Positions 1 through 15,309 of a DNA stretch of 64,000 nucleotides are shown one piece after another. Each line of letters starts with the position of its first letter. Positions within the stretch are counted from its first letter, which is position 1. The translations under genes and the position numbers were made by a program. Source of the stretch: Ianthella basta (lineage: Eukaryota; Porifera; Demospongiae; Verongiida; Ianthellidae); assembly GCA_964019415.1 (NCBI GenBank), contig OZ025868.1, forward strand, positions 16,474,166 through 16,538,165, given 5' to 3'. The notes under the pieces were generated by a model. The model did not search any database. It was given only the letters and a program-made list of their open reading frames with translations, and was not told the DNA's origin.

Positions 1-1
1 G

Positions 2-4939
<4,938 letters not shown>

Positions 4940-5172
4940 GAGCCACCAGGACCTGCCCACAATTGCAAGGTGACACATTGCACCTCTGGACTGTGTGTCT
5001 GCACACTGGGTTGATGTGTAATACCATCACCCCTCTCCTCCCCTCCCCTCCCCACCCCTCCCCTCCTCTTCCCTCCCTCCCCTCCCCTCCCCTCCCTCTC
5101 CCCTCCCCTCCCCCCCCACCACATGCTGCAGCAATCCTGGCTCACCCTAAGACAGCCATTTTCTGCCCCGCC

Positions 5173-5242
5173 CACCTAGTGTGTGTATGAAGGTGACGTG
5201 GGAAACTCAGACGAGCCGTGTCACTGGATGCAGCACACACAG
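5173..5242 (+). promoter_or_regulatory. SECIS element in the TXNRD 3' UTR
   Basis: RNA hairpin that would recruit SBP2 for Sec insertion. Seen: basal GTGTGT (5181-5186) facing CACACA (about 5234-5240). The 5' quartet strand ATGA is at 5187-5190 and the 3' strand GGAT at 5226-5229. A 9-bp helix pairs GTGACGTGG (5193-5201) with CCGTGTCAC (5216-5224), including two G-U pairs. The apical loop has AAA at 5203-5205. ATGA and the apical A run are separated by 12 nt, as expected for the family. The apical loop looks unsplit (form-1-like), although it is 14 nt long and might fold further. Confidence 0.85.
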
Positions 5243-5489
5243 GAACTGTACGCTTTATAGTATTGATGCAACACATAGTGTGCCTTATAATATTTACACT
5301 ATTTAATATTTTTTCAGCATATTTTTGATGTATTATGCATTTTGCACGAAGAACAAGTTGTGTACATGTCTGTCCATACATACACCCTAAGTGAGTGCTC
5401 TCAGACAGACAGACAATTAGTATGTGAAGTGCCATGCAGCCCTTCACACATGTATGTACCTATCTTAGCTAGTGTCCATGTGTCATATC

Positions 5490-6280
5490 CAGTGCTGAAA
5501 ATAACGGTCGGTCATCGGTCAATTTCCGCGCAAAAATCCATTGGTGCGGACATTTCAGGCAATGGTCGGCCATTTTGACCGAACACAAAATGGCAGACTG
5601 TTAATCTGTAACAGAGGAACAAAGTGTAAAACGTTTCGCAGACGTTTTACCCATTGTTCCTTTGTTTGCGCCTGAATCGAGTATTATCGGTAAGATGAAG
5701 AGGGGCCCTGGCAAAGCGATCGAGAGCGAACCTGCACAGAAGCGAGCTGTCACTTACGAAACCTTCAAGAAGTGGCGCACGGAATTAGATCGCGAGTATC
5801 AAACCGTGTCATGGCTCGACTGCGACACAGTCTCAGAAGGCGGGAAGAAAGCTGTCAAGCGACTGAGGTGCTCCGTCTGCAGCAGGTTTAAGGCGAGCAT
5901 CAGGGGCGGACGCAATTTCAGCGAACGATGGATCGTCGGTGCCGATTCAGTTCACGCAAGCAACGTCAAAGACCATGCCCAGTCGGACCAGCACGCGCAC
6001 GCACTGCTGCTGCTAAAAAAGGAGCAAGGAAGAGCTGCAGGCTAGGGGGTCGCTTCATATGCCCCCATTAATTATTGAAATATATTGCTGATTGTATTGC
6101 TGTATCTTGTCACTTGCTCATGTTTACTTGACAGACTTATATGCAGATTACTATTAAAGAGTGCTCACATTCATAAATTATTGAAATATAACGTCCAACC
6201 ATAATATCTGAGTGTCCAACCATAACTGAGTTTGCTTGGACATATGTCCTAGCATAACCAAATAGTTATTTTCAGCACTG
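5490..6280 (+). mobile_element. hAT-like non-autonomous DNA transposon (copy 1)
   Basis: A 791-bp element with perfect 16-bp terminal inverted repeats (CAGTGCTGAAAATAAC at the left end, its complement at the right). It is flanked by a 6-bp direct repeat CATATC (5484-5489, 6281-6286). Inside lies a short zinc-finger-like frame. The sub-terminal block AACGGTCGGTCATCGGTC recurs in the second copy at 39355. CAGTG ends with a short target duplication suggest hAT; a 6-bp duplication is less usual than 8 bp. It lies between the TXNRD 3' end and the sulfotransferase gene. Confidence 0.85.
5695..6045 (+). CDS. Truncated transposase-type zinc-finger protein inside the hAT-like element
   Basis: A 116-residue frame starting at ATG 5695 (MKRGPGKAIESEP); upstream codons are open but lack ATG. 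It has a basic N-terminus, a segment ending in SWLDCD, then CSVCSRFK and a distal SNVKDHAQSDQHAHAL. The CxxC...H...H spacing resembles the N-terminal TTF/BED-like finger of hAT transposases and of domesticated ZNF862/C17orf113-type proteins. No catalytic domain follows before the terminal repeat. It is therefore a deletion derivative that could still bind ends but not transpose. Whether it is expressed cannot be told. Confidence 0.55.
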   Translation: MKRGPGKAIESEPAQKRAVTYETFKKWRTELDREYQTVSWLDCDTVSEGGKKAVKRLRCSVCSRFKASIRGGRNFSERWIVGADSVHASNVKDHAQSDQHAHALLLLKKEQGRAAG

Positions 6281-6635
6281 CATATCTGTAGCCAACTGCA
6301 TGGGACTGCGGTGAGTTTGCTCCAGGACCTGAGTATATATAGGTGGACTGCAATACGGTCCATACAGTAAACACACAACTACAGAATTATAAATGTCAAT
6401 GATTGAATGAATCGCTCATGCAAACTGACAAGACTTACACAAACCAGAGGCAGTTCGTGTACAATTCAACATAATATTGCTGTAGTTGAATACACAATGT
6501 GATATTATGTACACATTGGCTGTGTGTGTGTTTAACATAAAATAAATATAAAATTGCAGTAGCAACAACATAACAGGAAATAGATAAAACTGTTTTCCAC
6601 ACAGTCGCTGTGAGTCATCTCTTGTGTGGCAGCTG

Positions 6636-8066
6636 CTACTCCTCCCAGAGGTAGTGGCTGTCCTGCAGGAGGTCTGCTAATTTCTTGTTGAAAGGAGTAA
6701 AGAAGTCTTGCAGCAGTGACCTTGTCTCTGTCCACATGGTGGCTGCCTCAGGGAGAGCTGACAGGAGAGGGTTTGCATTGGCCCTAACCTTCGCCTTCTG
6801 GGCCACTGCTTTGAGCACTTGGGAGGATGGAGGGGAAAGCCCCAGGAAGGAGAACACCTTCAGAGCGACATCACTGATGTTGTGTGCCATGTCCTCCATT
6901 CGCAGGAAGAGGACCTGGTCTCGCGGGAAGTGCCTCAACCATAGTCTGACAGAGTGGTAGTACACTGCCTGGGGCAGCATCAACATGTGACAGGGCTTGA
7001 TGCTAATATTGACATAGCTCGTAAAGCGAAAGAGGCACTCGTACTCTCCATCAACGTGCACCTTGCTCACGCAGTGCCTGTAGGCTCCGAGTTGGTCGGT
7101 CACTCCTTCATGGAAGGCCTGACGGGAAGGTTTACGAACACAGTCAAACTTACTGAAGAAGTAGTATGCCGACCGGACCTTGTAGATGGGGTTACGCATC
7201 AGGAATATGATTTTGGAGTGGGGGAGGAGAGAGGAGAGGAGGAATGGGAGGGCATCATCATAGGTCACTGTTCGGGGCAGTTTGAAAGGCAGTTCAAATG
7301 CAGACAACACACTCATGTCACCCGTGAGGCGGTGGGCGGGGTCCAGTTCAATGAGGTGGGCGGCAGGGGCAAAGTGGCTGAAGTAGCGCAGCAGGTAAGA
7401 CGTATTGAGCGGTGGCACGCTGCGCCACTCCTCCCCTGTCCACCAGTTGAGCTCCTTGGAGACCGGCGAGGCAAAGTTTGGGTGTGCTTTGAGCAGTTCG
7501 TACAGCTCAGTAGTGCCACACTTGGAGTATCCAGGGAGGAAGAACGCTGGAAGGCAGACCAGCGACTTGGACCCTGCCTTCTTCTGCATGCCATCAATCA
7601 CCTGCCGGCTGATGGCTACTTGTTTAACAACTGAGGGATGGTGGACACCGTCAAATGGGAAAGCAGTTTCAAGCTGTTTAGCCCACTGCTCAAGGTGGTA
7701 ACTTGCGTACCAGCAAGGGTTCTTGTAGCCTGGGAGGAAGGACTGCGGGAGGAGGGCCCTGAACCTAGACAGAATGGACTCCATTTTGCTCATCTTGCTG
7801 CTTCGGACGCCCAATTGGACTAAATTTGCATGCTCCAGCTGGTACAAGGGTTGTGCCCTCAGGCCATGGCGGGTAGGTGGTGCCACACTGGAGAGTGGGT
7901 GCTGCGGGCCAGACCAGCTCACGGCAGTACTCCATCCCTCAGGGCGCCAGCATCCGACACAGAACACTTGATGAGGGCGCCTCTGTGAAGTGGTGAGGTA
8001 GAATGAGACTAGGGTGAGGACCACGCCTACCAGCGCACACACGGTCCGTCGCTTTATGCGTCTCAT
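6636..8066 (-). CDS. Golgi carbohydrate sulfotransferase, CHST15-like, single exon
   Basis: 476-residue type II membrane protein predicted to transfer sulfate from PAPS to a glycan in the Golgi. Seen: a basic start (MRRIKRR), a membrane anchor at about residues 9-26, a long stem, then the 5'-phosphosulfate loop PGYSKCGTTELYELL (about 178-192) with its Lys and GTT. KELNWWT follows, and the 3'-phosphate-binding segment IIFLMRNPIYKVRSAYYFF is at about 286-304. PKCGTT-like and KE.xWW motifs resemble GalNAc4S-6ST (CHST15). The exact acceptor sugar is not readable. The gene is intronless, unlike its neighbours, and starts 175 bases from the COX15 start on the opposite strand. Confidence 0.85.
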   Translation of the reverse strand: MRRIKRRTVCALVGVVLTLVSFYLTTSQRRPHQVFCVGCWRPEGWSTAVSWSGPQHPLSSVAPPTRHGLRAQPLYQLEHANLVQLGVRSSKMSKMESILSRFRALLPQSFLPGYKNPCWYASYHLEQWAKQLETAFPFDGVHHPSVVKQVAISRQVIDGMQKKAGSKSLVCLPAFFLPGYSKCGTTELYELLKAHPNFASPVSKELNWWTGEEWRSVPPLNTSYLLRYFSHFAPAAHLIELDPAHRLTGDMSVLSAFELPFKLPRTVTYDDALPFLLSSLLPHSKIIFLMRNPIYKVRSAYYFFSKFDCVRKPSRQAFHEGVTDQLGAYRHCVSKVHVDGEYECLFRFTSYVNISIKPCHMLMLPQAVYYHSVRLWLRHFPRDQVLFLRMEDMAHNISDVALKVFSFLGLSPPSSQVLKAVAQKAKVRANANPLLSALPEAATMWTETRSLLQDFFTPFNKKLADLLQDSHYLWEE

Positions 8067-8241
8067 TTTAGCGCTGCGCGCGGGATCCTGCGCTATGTTC
8101 GCCGCAGGTGGCGCTGCCCCGCGGAGCGCCCTTCACCGACAGCTCCACAGACCAGCTGTACACGCTTCACCCAACGCTGCAACAGGGACGTCCCCTAAAA
8201 GTCACGTGACATTGAGAACCGCTCTCTGCAAAGCACTCGAT
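8067..8241. promoter_or_regulatory. Bidirectional promoter, sulfotransferase (-) / COX15 (+), with E-box
   Basis: 175 bases separate the two start codons. The stretch is GC-rich and contains GTCACGTGAC (about 8201-8210), a palindromic CACGTG E-box, about 30 bases before the COX15 ATG. Confidence 0.6.
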
Positions 8242-11200
8242 ATGCTAAGTCGTTTGGTTGGAAGGTCGGCAGTGCTGTGGTGCAAGGTGCGTGCGTGCGT
8301 GCGTCCGTGTGTGTGTGGACGACGTACCATGGTATAAGGGTTGTGACGTAGATGTACACGTGTCGAGAGGCCAAGCGTTGCACGATGCCTGTACTACTGT
8401 GTGAAGTTCATGTAGCTAGTGTTTGTTGAGTTCTGTTCCGTGACACGTTTAGGGCAGTGCATCACGTGACATGTTTAGGACAGTGCATCACGTGACACGT
8501 TTAGGACAGTGCATCACGTGACACGTTTAGGACAGCGCATCACGTGACACGTTTAAGACAGCACATCTAGTGTATGCCTTACATGTGGTTTTGGTTGTGA
8601 TTGCACTCGGCTGATTAGACACACTAGCGTAAGTACTATTGCTCTGTAGCCGCTGTTTATTGCACACACACACACGTAGCAAGTAACCTGTATCTGTCAA
8701 CAGATGTGCTCTGTACCTCATATCATGTCATGTCATGTCATCTGTCCCGTCATGTCACTTCTGATCCACATGTTCCTGTAGTGTGGTCGTAGTGTTGACC
8801 ACGCCCACCGCCACCTGGTTGGTGGGCAGGGCCTGTGTGCACGAGGGGTGCGGTTGCTAGGGAATTCTGCTGCTGAGGGACTGTCTCACAGGCAACGTAA
8901 AATAATTGGAGGATGGTTGCTAGGGTGCTGTGGCATGGTTGCCGGGGCGGTAATATTAGGTGAGTGTATGAATACACTGCAAATTACATTGAGTACTCTC
9001 AAGTTGGTTAGTCCCTATCATTACAAGGGGGTGTGACCAGGCTGACCGAGAGTGGTCTATCAATGGTTGAATGGCACCTGATCAAAGGAATGAAGCCACC
9101 TAACAGCCCAGCAGAGTGGGAGGAGGCCTTTGAGAAGTACAAGCAGTTCCCAGAGTACAAGTAGTGAGTGCTCCACCCCGCCCCCTGTCCCACCCCCACC
9201 CTTGGGCCACAGGGTCACATTTGTTGTTGCAGACTCTTTTATTTATCCCATGATTGCTATATCCCCTCCCGCCCCCCACACCCTCCCCCCCAAAGTGTCC
9301 ATCGTGATCTCACACTGGAGGAGTTCAAGCGCATCTTCTACATGGAGTACGCCCATCGGATGTGGGGCAGACTCACTGGTCTGGTGTTTCTAGTGCCAGC
9401 GGCGGCATTCTTTGCCCGTGGCTGGGTGACACGCTACCTTAGGCCACGCCTCCTTGTCCAGGGGAGCTTGCTTGTGTTCCAGGTCAGCAGGGCTCTTAGG
9501 TTTAGAGGTGTGGCTCTTAGTTTTAGAGTAGGGTTCTTATTTGAAGCCCTCTTATGTCAGTGTATTGTTGTATCCTCATAACAACTGCTGTTCAGTGACA
9601 GCTCTTAATTAACACAACCTTGAGTTTCTGTAGTCCATTTTAGTGTGTATCTGTCTGCGGACTCCTCTCCCTCTCCCCTCCTCCCTTCTCCCAAAGGGTC
9701 TGCTGGGGTGGTACATGGTGAAGAGTGGCCTGGAGGACCAGCCAGACTCCTCCTCCATCCCTCGTGTCAGCCAGTACCGTCTGGCCTCACACCTGGGCAC
9801 CGCCCTGGCACTGTACACCTCACTGCTCTACACCTCGCTGGGACTGCTCCTACCTGCACAGGGAGGGGTGGGTCATGTGACTGCATGTCATGTGATGGTC
9901 ATGTGATCATCTCCTCTGCCTCCCCAGCCCCTGCAGACTGTGCACAAACTAAAGACTTTGAAGGGATTGGCTCACGGCACCACCGCACTGGTCTTCTTTA
10001 CTGCCTTGTCAGGTTGGTTCAGTTGGTAGGAGGGCTTCCTGTCACCAGTAATGGTTGGTAGGGGGGCTTCCCGTCACCAGTACTGGTTGGTAGGAGGGCT
10101 TCCCGTCACCAGTACTGGTTGGTAGGAGGGCTTCCCGTCACCAGTACTGGTTGGTAGGGGGACTTCCTGTCACCAGTACTGGTTGGTAGGGGGGCTTCCT
10201 GTCACCAGTACTGGTTGGTAGGGGGCTTCCTGTCACCAATACTGGTTGGTAGGGGGGCTTCCTGTCACCAGTACTGGTTGGTAGGGGGCTTCCTGTCACC
10301 AGTACTGCAGTGGACTCCGCACATCTGCAATACCTCACTACATGGGGAGGTCAAAACACACACTCACATTGAATGGTTGGATATTCAACTGGTACTTGAG
10401 TGTGGAGAAGGTCCTGTCCTTTTGTAATGTCCCCCACCCCCCCACCCAGGGGCCTTTGTTGCCGGGCTGGACGCTGGACTGGTGTACAACTCATTTCCAA
10501 AGTTTGCAGATCGCTGGATCCCAGATGACCTCACGACACTGACTCCAAAATGGAAGAATTGGTTTGAGAATGCAACCACAACCCAATTTACCCATCGAGT
10601 TTTGGTGAGTCCACATTGACGTCACACTGCATGTATGACAATGAGTGACAGTGGGTGACAGCAGGTGATAGTAGGTGACCGCAGTGTGTCCATCCACTGC
10701 TTGCTACTAGATACATCTTTGAGACTTGTGTTGTGACTGATGACATAACTCATGAGTCTTTGGTTGCTATGGTTACTACTATGGTGGTATAGATACTGGT
10801 ATATTTGTGTAATAATCGATATCATGCAGTTGCCTAGTAACAAGTGTCCTCCCCCCAGGGTGTGCTGACTGCTTCCTCCATTATTGGGACATGTGGTTTG
10901 GCGTGGTCTGTTGGACTGCCGGGGCGGGCTAGGCTGGCCATGAACGCATTCGCAGCTATGTCTCTGGCGCAGGTGGGTGTGGCAAGTGGGTGGGGTAGGT
11001 GGGTGTGGCAAGTGGGTAGAGTAGGTGGGTGTGGCAATTGGGTGGGGTAGGTGGGTGTGGCAAGTGGGACTCGCAGGCACACCACACGCTAGTATTGTTG
11101 GGTGTGTGGTGTGATGAATGTGCTCCAATTCCCACTCTCGATCACTTCCATTTGCCCTGCAGGCGGGACTGGGGATTGCCACCCTGGTCTACTTTGTCCC

Positions 11201-11291
11201 CACCTCCTTGGCTGCCGCCCACCAGTCAGGCTCCCTGGCCCTCCTCTCACTGGCACTCTGGCTGATGCATGAACTAAGACACCTCCGGTAG
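8242..11291 (+). CDS. COX15: Heme A synthase COX15
   Basis: Mitochondrial inner-membrane enzyme that converts heme O to heme A for cytochrome oxidase. Nine exons in frame: 8242-8286, 8782-8959, 9028-9163, 9296-9482, 9697-9867, 9928-10012, 10450-10604, 10859-10972, 11163-11291, giving 399 residues (human protein about 410). Exon 1 encodes [15 protein letters not shown], a plausible import presequence. Family motifs seen: [74 protein letters not shown] and [12 protein letters not shown]. The conserved histidines expected to bind heme are present. Exon 3 begins after an AAG acceptor. The introns hold a 26-27-bp E-box repeat, a 32-bp minisatellite and a donor-repeating minisatellite. Confidence 0.95.
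8441..8566 (+). repeat. 26-27-bp tandem repeat with CACGTG in COX15 intron 1
   Basis: About five copies of a unit containing GTGACACGTTTAGGACAG and GCATCACGTGAC. Each junction recreates an E-box (CACGTG). It lies 150-280 bases inside intron 1. Confidence 0.85.
10013..10310 (+). repeat. 32-bp minisatellite in a COX15 intron
   Basis: About nine copies of a unit containing GGTTGGTAGGGGGGCTTCC and GTCACCAGTACT. It begins at the GTTGGT donor of exon 9928-10012. Confidence 0.9.
10970..11066 (+). repeat. 26-bp minisatellite repeating a splice donor (COX15)
   Basis: AG|GTGGGTGTGGCAA occurs at 10973 (real donor), 10999, 11025 and 11051, exactly 26 bases apart. Confidence 0.85.
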
Positions 11292-11656
11292 AGCAAAGAC
11301 ACCCCCAATAGAGCAGACACTTCTGATAGCACTGTGGGCACACACGTGCACATAATCAATGGATGTTCTGACAAGTATTTTGTAACTCAATTCATCTGTG
11401 TTGTCTATAATAGCTAGCCTGTGACTCATCTCTTACGGCTTGTGACGAACTGCCAGCAGCTGAATTAATGGACCCTTCAATACACAGCACATGTAGTCAT
11501 GGCAACCAGACGGCCAATTGTGTAAGATGAAGATAAATGCCCCGCCCACTAGGTATATAATCATAACTTAATTCAGACATGACATAAAACACCACAAAAA
11601 GAGCAGACAAGATCAGAGTCAATTGGTCAGGTTACCATGGCAACATTACCCATACC
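11292..11656. other. Convergent intergenic stretch COX15 / MRPL17
   Basis: Holds the 3' flanks of both genes. I see no further gene and no clear AATAAA signal. Confidence 0.6.
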
Positions 11657-12578
11657 CTACACAGCAGTCCCCTTGGGGGGTATGTCCACTTGCTCCACTC
11701 CATTGATCACGTTACGAGCCGTCATCTGCACCTGTAGACGCTCAAACTCCTTCTTTGCCTATGGGGGGGGGGGGGGGCATGAGTGACGTGTGATGAGTGA
11801 CTTGAGTGACATGACACTGGTGACAGTACAGAGCAGTCACATGACCGTCACCTTGGGGTGGGGGAGCGGTGGTAGGCCGTTCTCCACATATTCTATGATG
11901 GCCATCTTTGCGTCGTCCCCTTTCCTGTTTGGTATCTTGAACACTCGTGTGTACCCTCCCGGCCGGTCCTTGTAGCGCTCCACCAGTGGGCCCTGCAACT
12001 TGGGTATCAGGGACTGCTCCTGCAGTGGTCACATGACAGTCATGTGACATACTGTGCTCTGCAAATGCATCATTTCTCACTCCTCACTGGACCACTCCTC
12101 ACTGGACCACTCCTCACTAGACCACTCCTCACTGGACCACTCCTCACTGGACCACCCCTCACTGTGATCCATGACTGTAGGATGCTGTAGCTCTCCCGTC
12201 CGTCTCGCTTGGCTATTGTCACCACCTGGGTGGGGTGGGGAGAGGGGGAGTGACGTGATGGGCGACCAGTGCTGTCTGGAGCACCAAATGCGCCCACTGT
12301 GGTGCTCTGCTGTTAATCGTCGTGTTCTTGGAACGAATGTATGTTAGAGTGAATGTGTGTGAGTCACTAACAGCAATCATACACCTATGCTCTGCTGTGT
12401 ATATCCACAAGCTGGCATGGCTACTCACTTTGTCTCCAACCCTCTTCAGCTCTTTAGCGCGAGCCAGCGTGGTCACTATGCGCTCGTGCTTCACCAGTGC
12501 TGTGGCGAGCCGCCGCAGCATGCTGCGCCGCTGGACAGGACCTCGGCCCAACTTTCTGAACTTCACTCCATGCCTCAT
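11657..12578 (-). CDS. MRPL17: Mitochondrial ribosomal protein bL17m
   Basis: Large-subunit mitoribosome protein of the bacterial L17 family. Four exons on the minus strand: 12429-12578, 12163-12225, 11852-12019, 11657-11758, giving 160 residues. Seen: the L17 start [18 protein letters not shown], then [38 protein letters not shown], and the C-terminal [31 protein letters not shown]. These match the L17 hallmarks (KHERI, GGYTRI, MA.IE). The basic N-terminus may itself direct import. The second intron carries a 15-bp tandem repeat of its own donor. The start codon lies 55 bases from tRNA-Asn on the other strand. Confidence 0.95.
12073..12162 (-). repeat. 15-bp minisatellite repeating a splice donor (MRPL17)
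   Basis: Reading the minus strand, A|GTGAGGAGTGGTCC repeats with donors at 12162 (real), 12147, 12132, 12117, 12102 and 12087. Confidence 0.85.
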
Positions 12579-12633
12579 CTTGGCAGAGAGAGAGGGTCGT
12601 ATTTAAGCCTATACATTGCAGTTTTCAATCACA

Positions 12634-12650
12634 GCATCTGTGGCGCAATT

Positions 12651-12684
<34 letters not shown>

Positions 12685-12707
12685 AGGTTCGAGCCCTCCC
12701 AGGTGCG
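12634..12707 (+). tRNA. tRNA-Asn (GTT)
   Basis: A 7-bp acceptor stem pairs GCATCTG with CAGGTGC. The D arm is TGGCGCAATTGGTTAGCGC. The anticodon loop CTGTTAA (12666-12672) carries anticodon GTT at 12668-12670. The T arm is GGAGGTTCGAGCCCTCC. The discriminator is G at 12707, followed by a TTTTT Pol III terminator at 12708. There is no intron and no encoded CCA, as expected for a eukaryotic nuclear tRNA. Confidence 0.97.
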
Positions 12708-12712
12708 TTTTT

Positions 12713-13367
12713 GTTTTACTTTTTTCGTTACAAATTTATACAGTAACATGCAAACTTGATTCAGTTTATTGTGCCAATACATTTTGACAAGGGCATGAGG
12801 TCATTTTGCGTTATTCACTAGACATGATCTACTCAGCCACACCAAGCAGCCGGTGACCCGTGTGCTCCAATAGTCTGCACAGTGCTAGTGTAAGATGTCT
12901 GGTGGTGGGGCAACCACTTAGTGTATAGCAAACTGGTGTTATGGGCTGTGCGTGAGCAGGTTGAGACAACCTGTAGCTGGTGAGCTAAATAGTGAACAAT
13001 GGAAGTTGGAGAGAGTGGGTAAAAATGCATGTTGGTGGGACAATAAACTGCAAACCTAATTTGCCTGGCCTTAATTGCTGCTATTGCGTCACCAGGCAGA
13101 TGCCAGTCACTGTGCGTTGTGTGTCAGTTGTAGAGCCGGACAGCTCCCACTGCAGCAATCCCAGTACAGGCAGTGAACCACCCACTCCCTTCACTACAAT
13201 GCCTTCGTTGTCACCCCCCCCCCCCGCCCACTAGCGTCTTATTATCGTCTGGCACGTGGACACACCCAGGTGGATACAGGCATGCAGTGTGTGTGTGCTG
13301 CACACATTAGTGGTGTTGATAAATACTTCACAGACTGCACAACGCACTCCTATCACAGGTCTGCCGT
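12713..13367. other. Intergenic stretch between tRNA-Asn and ETFB
   Basis: Contains a C10 run near 13217 and a minus-strand AATAAA near 12762 that could serve ETFB. No gene seen. Confidence 0.5.
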
Positions 13368-15114
13368 TCAGAGAACACCCTTGGTCTTGAGCTTCTCCAG
13401 CAGCTCATCTACGTCAGCGACCTTTGACCCCGCCTCTCGGGTGGGCGGGTCGGCGACGCCCACCACCTCTATTCGGGGAGAGATGTCCACTCCGAGCTCA
13501 CCCGCTGTCAGCTTCGCAATTGGCTTCTTCTTAGCTTTCTACAGGGAGGACAGTGAAGGGGAGGGGGAGGGGGAGGAGGTGAGGAAGGGGTGTGAGGGAG
13601 AGGGGAGGGGTAGAGGGAGGGGTGTGAGTAGCATACATGCAGTACATGACTATGATTGTGAAATTTCGCCATGATGTTGGCCAATGTTGGTCGATGATTA
13701 CACAACTCACCATAATGTTGGGCAATGTTGCATAACGTGGCACATTCAGTCTGAGATCAGCCGTGATGACCACCGGCACCTTGGTAGTGATGGTCTCCAG
13801 ACCACCGTCTATCTCCCTGACAACCTTAAGCCCCTCCCCCTCCTTCTCCACCTTGGAAGCAAACGTAGCCTGAGGCCAGTCCAGCAGAGCGGCCAACATC
13901 TGACCAGTTTGGTTGCAGTCATCATCAATAGCCTGAGGGCACGGGGTGTTGAGGGGTGGGGGAGGAGGGGAGGGGTGGGGGAGGAGTGGGATGGGGGAGG
14001 AGTGGAGGGGTGGGGGAGGAGTGGGGGCAGTGAATGTACTCAACATGCACTGCTGAATGTTCACAAACAGTGTGGCCCTACCTTGTCACAGCCATGTTAT
14101 GTTTTCCCGTCCACTCACCCTCACCCTAGGCCTACCCTCCAAGCCATGGACACAACTCAAAGCATACGCTATGGCTCTCCACCACTCCCCGCCTCCTCCC
14201 ACCTGCTGTGCCAGCCCCCCCCCCCCATCTACCTGCTTGCCCAGTATGACAATGTCACTCTTCTCCTGCTGGGTGACCTTGGCAAGGAGTTTGGCTACGG
14301 CAAGCGGCTGGAGGAGGTCGTACTCTGCTGGAGGCACATCGACGTGGATGGCTCGATCTGCTCCTATCGCCAAGGCAACACGGAGGGTCTCCTGGCATTG
14401 GTTGGGGCCACAACTAACGGCAACCACTTCTGTCGCCAGCTTGGCCTCCTTCATTCGTACCGCCTAACCAGAGGGGAGGGGGAGGGGCAAGGGGGAGGGA
14501 CATAATTGCACACAGCAGCTAATACCACATGCGGTGTGCAGTGTGCCTTTACAGCCCCTCTAACCAAAGGTGGCACTAGACACCCACGCACTGCAGGACA
14601 CACCACACATGGCATACCGCACACTACACAACTGTGGGAGGCACAGGGCACTTGGCTGGCACTGGCATTGTCAAATGACACAACTTGTACACAGACATTA
14701 ACTACACACTGTCCTGCTCAGCACCCTCCCCCTAGCCCACCTCTCCCTTCTTGTCCTCCCCATCTCCTTCTCTTCCCTTCCCTCTCACTGACCCACCTCC
14801 TACCCATCCCCATTCTCTTCCCATACCCCCCTTCCCTTCCCTTCCCTCCCCCTAACCCACCTCCTCCTCCTCCCCCTTTCCTCCCTTCCCCTCCTCTCCC
14901 CTGACCCACCTCCTCCAGAGCTATCTCGTCAAACGGGTTCATGCTATGCTTCACGCCCTCCGTCACTACGCCACTGTTGTCCGGCTTGACGCGGATCTGA
15001 TTGGAGAAACCCTGACGTGAGAGCAGAGCTAAGGATGGTAGGAGTCGTTGAACTCACCTTGACTGCATAATCAATGACTCGCTTGCAACCGACAAGCACT
15101 CTCCAGGACGCCAT
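13368..15114 (-). CDS. ETFB: Electron transfer flavoprotein beta subunit
   Basis: Mitochondrial matrix subunit of ETF. It passes electrons from acyl-CoA and other dehydrogenases to ETF-ubiquinone oxidoreductase and binds AMP. Five minus-strand exons: 15058-15114, 14910-14996, 14233-14463, 13711-13932, 13368-13538. They give 255 residues, the usual animal length. Seen: [21 protein letters not shown] at the start (positions 5-25), [39 protein letters not shown], the recognition segment [19 protein letters not shown], and [36 protein letters not shown]. Stop TGA is at 13370-13368. The start codon is only 16 bases from CENATAC's. Confidence 0.97.
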
Positions 15115-15130
15115 TTTCAAAGATCACGTG
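15115..15130. promoter_or_regulatory. Ultra-compact ETFB / CENATAC divergent promoter
   Basis: Only 16 bases lie between the ETFB ATG (minus) and the first CENATAC ATG. ATCACGTGAT, a perfect palindrome with an E-box core, sits at 15122-15131. If the nearby second CENATAC ATG (15143) is used, the gap is 28 bases. Each gene's leader must overlap the other's first exon. Confidence 0.6.
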
Positions 15131-15277
15131 ATGCAGCAGAAAATGGCAGCGTACACTCACTGTGAGCTGTGTCGCCGGCATCACAGCGAGGGACGGCGGC
15201 ATATCTATCAGAAAAAGCACAAGGAACGGTTAAAGGAAGTCCTCGAGAAGTTCTCTGAAAAGGCAGGCATAACCCAG

Positions 15278-15309
<32 letters not shown>

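Noticed and set aside
6685-7971. Plus-strand frames opposite the sulfotransferase
   Set aside because: Antisense shadows of a well-supported coding region with sulfotransferase motifs.
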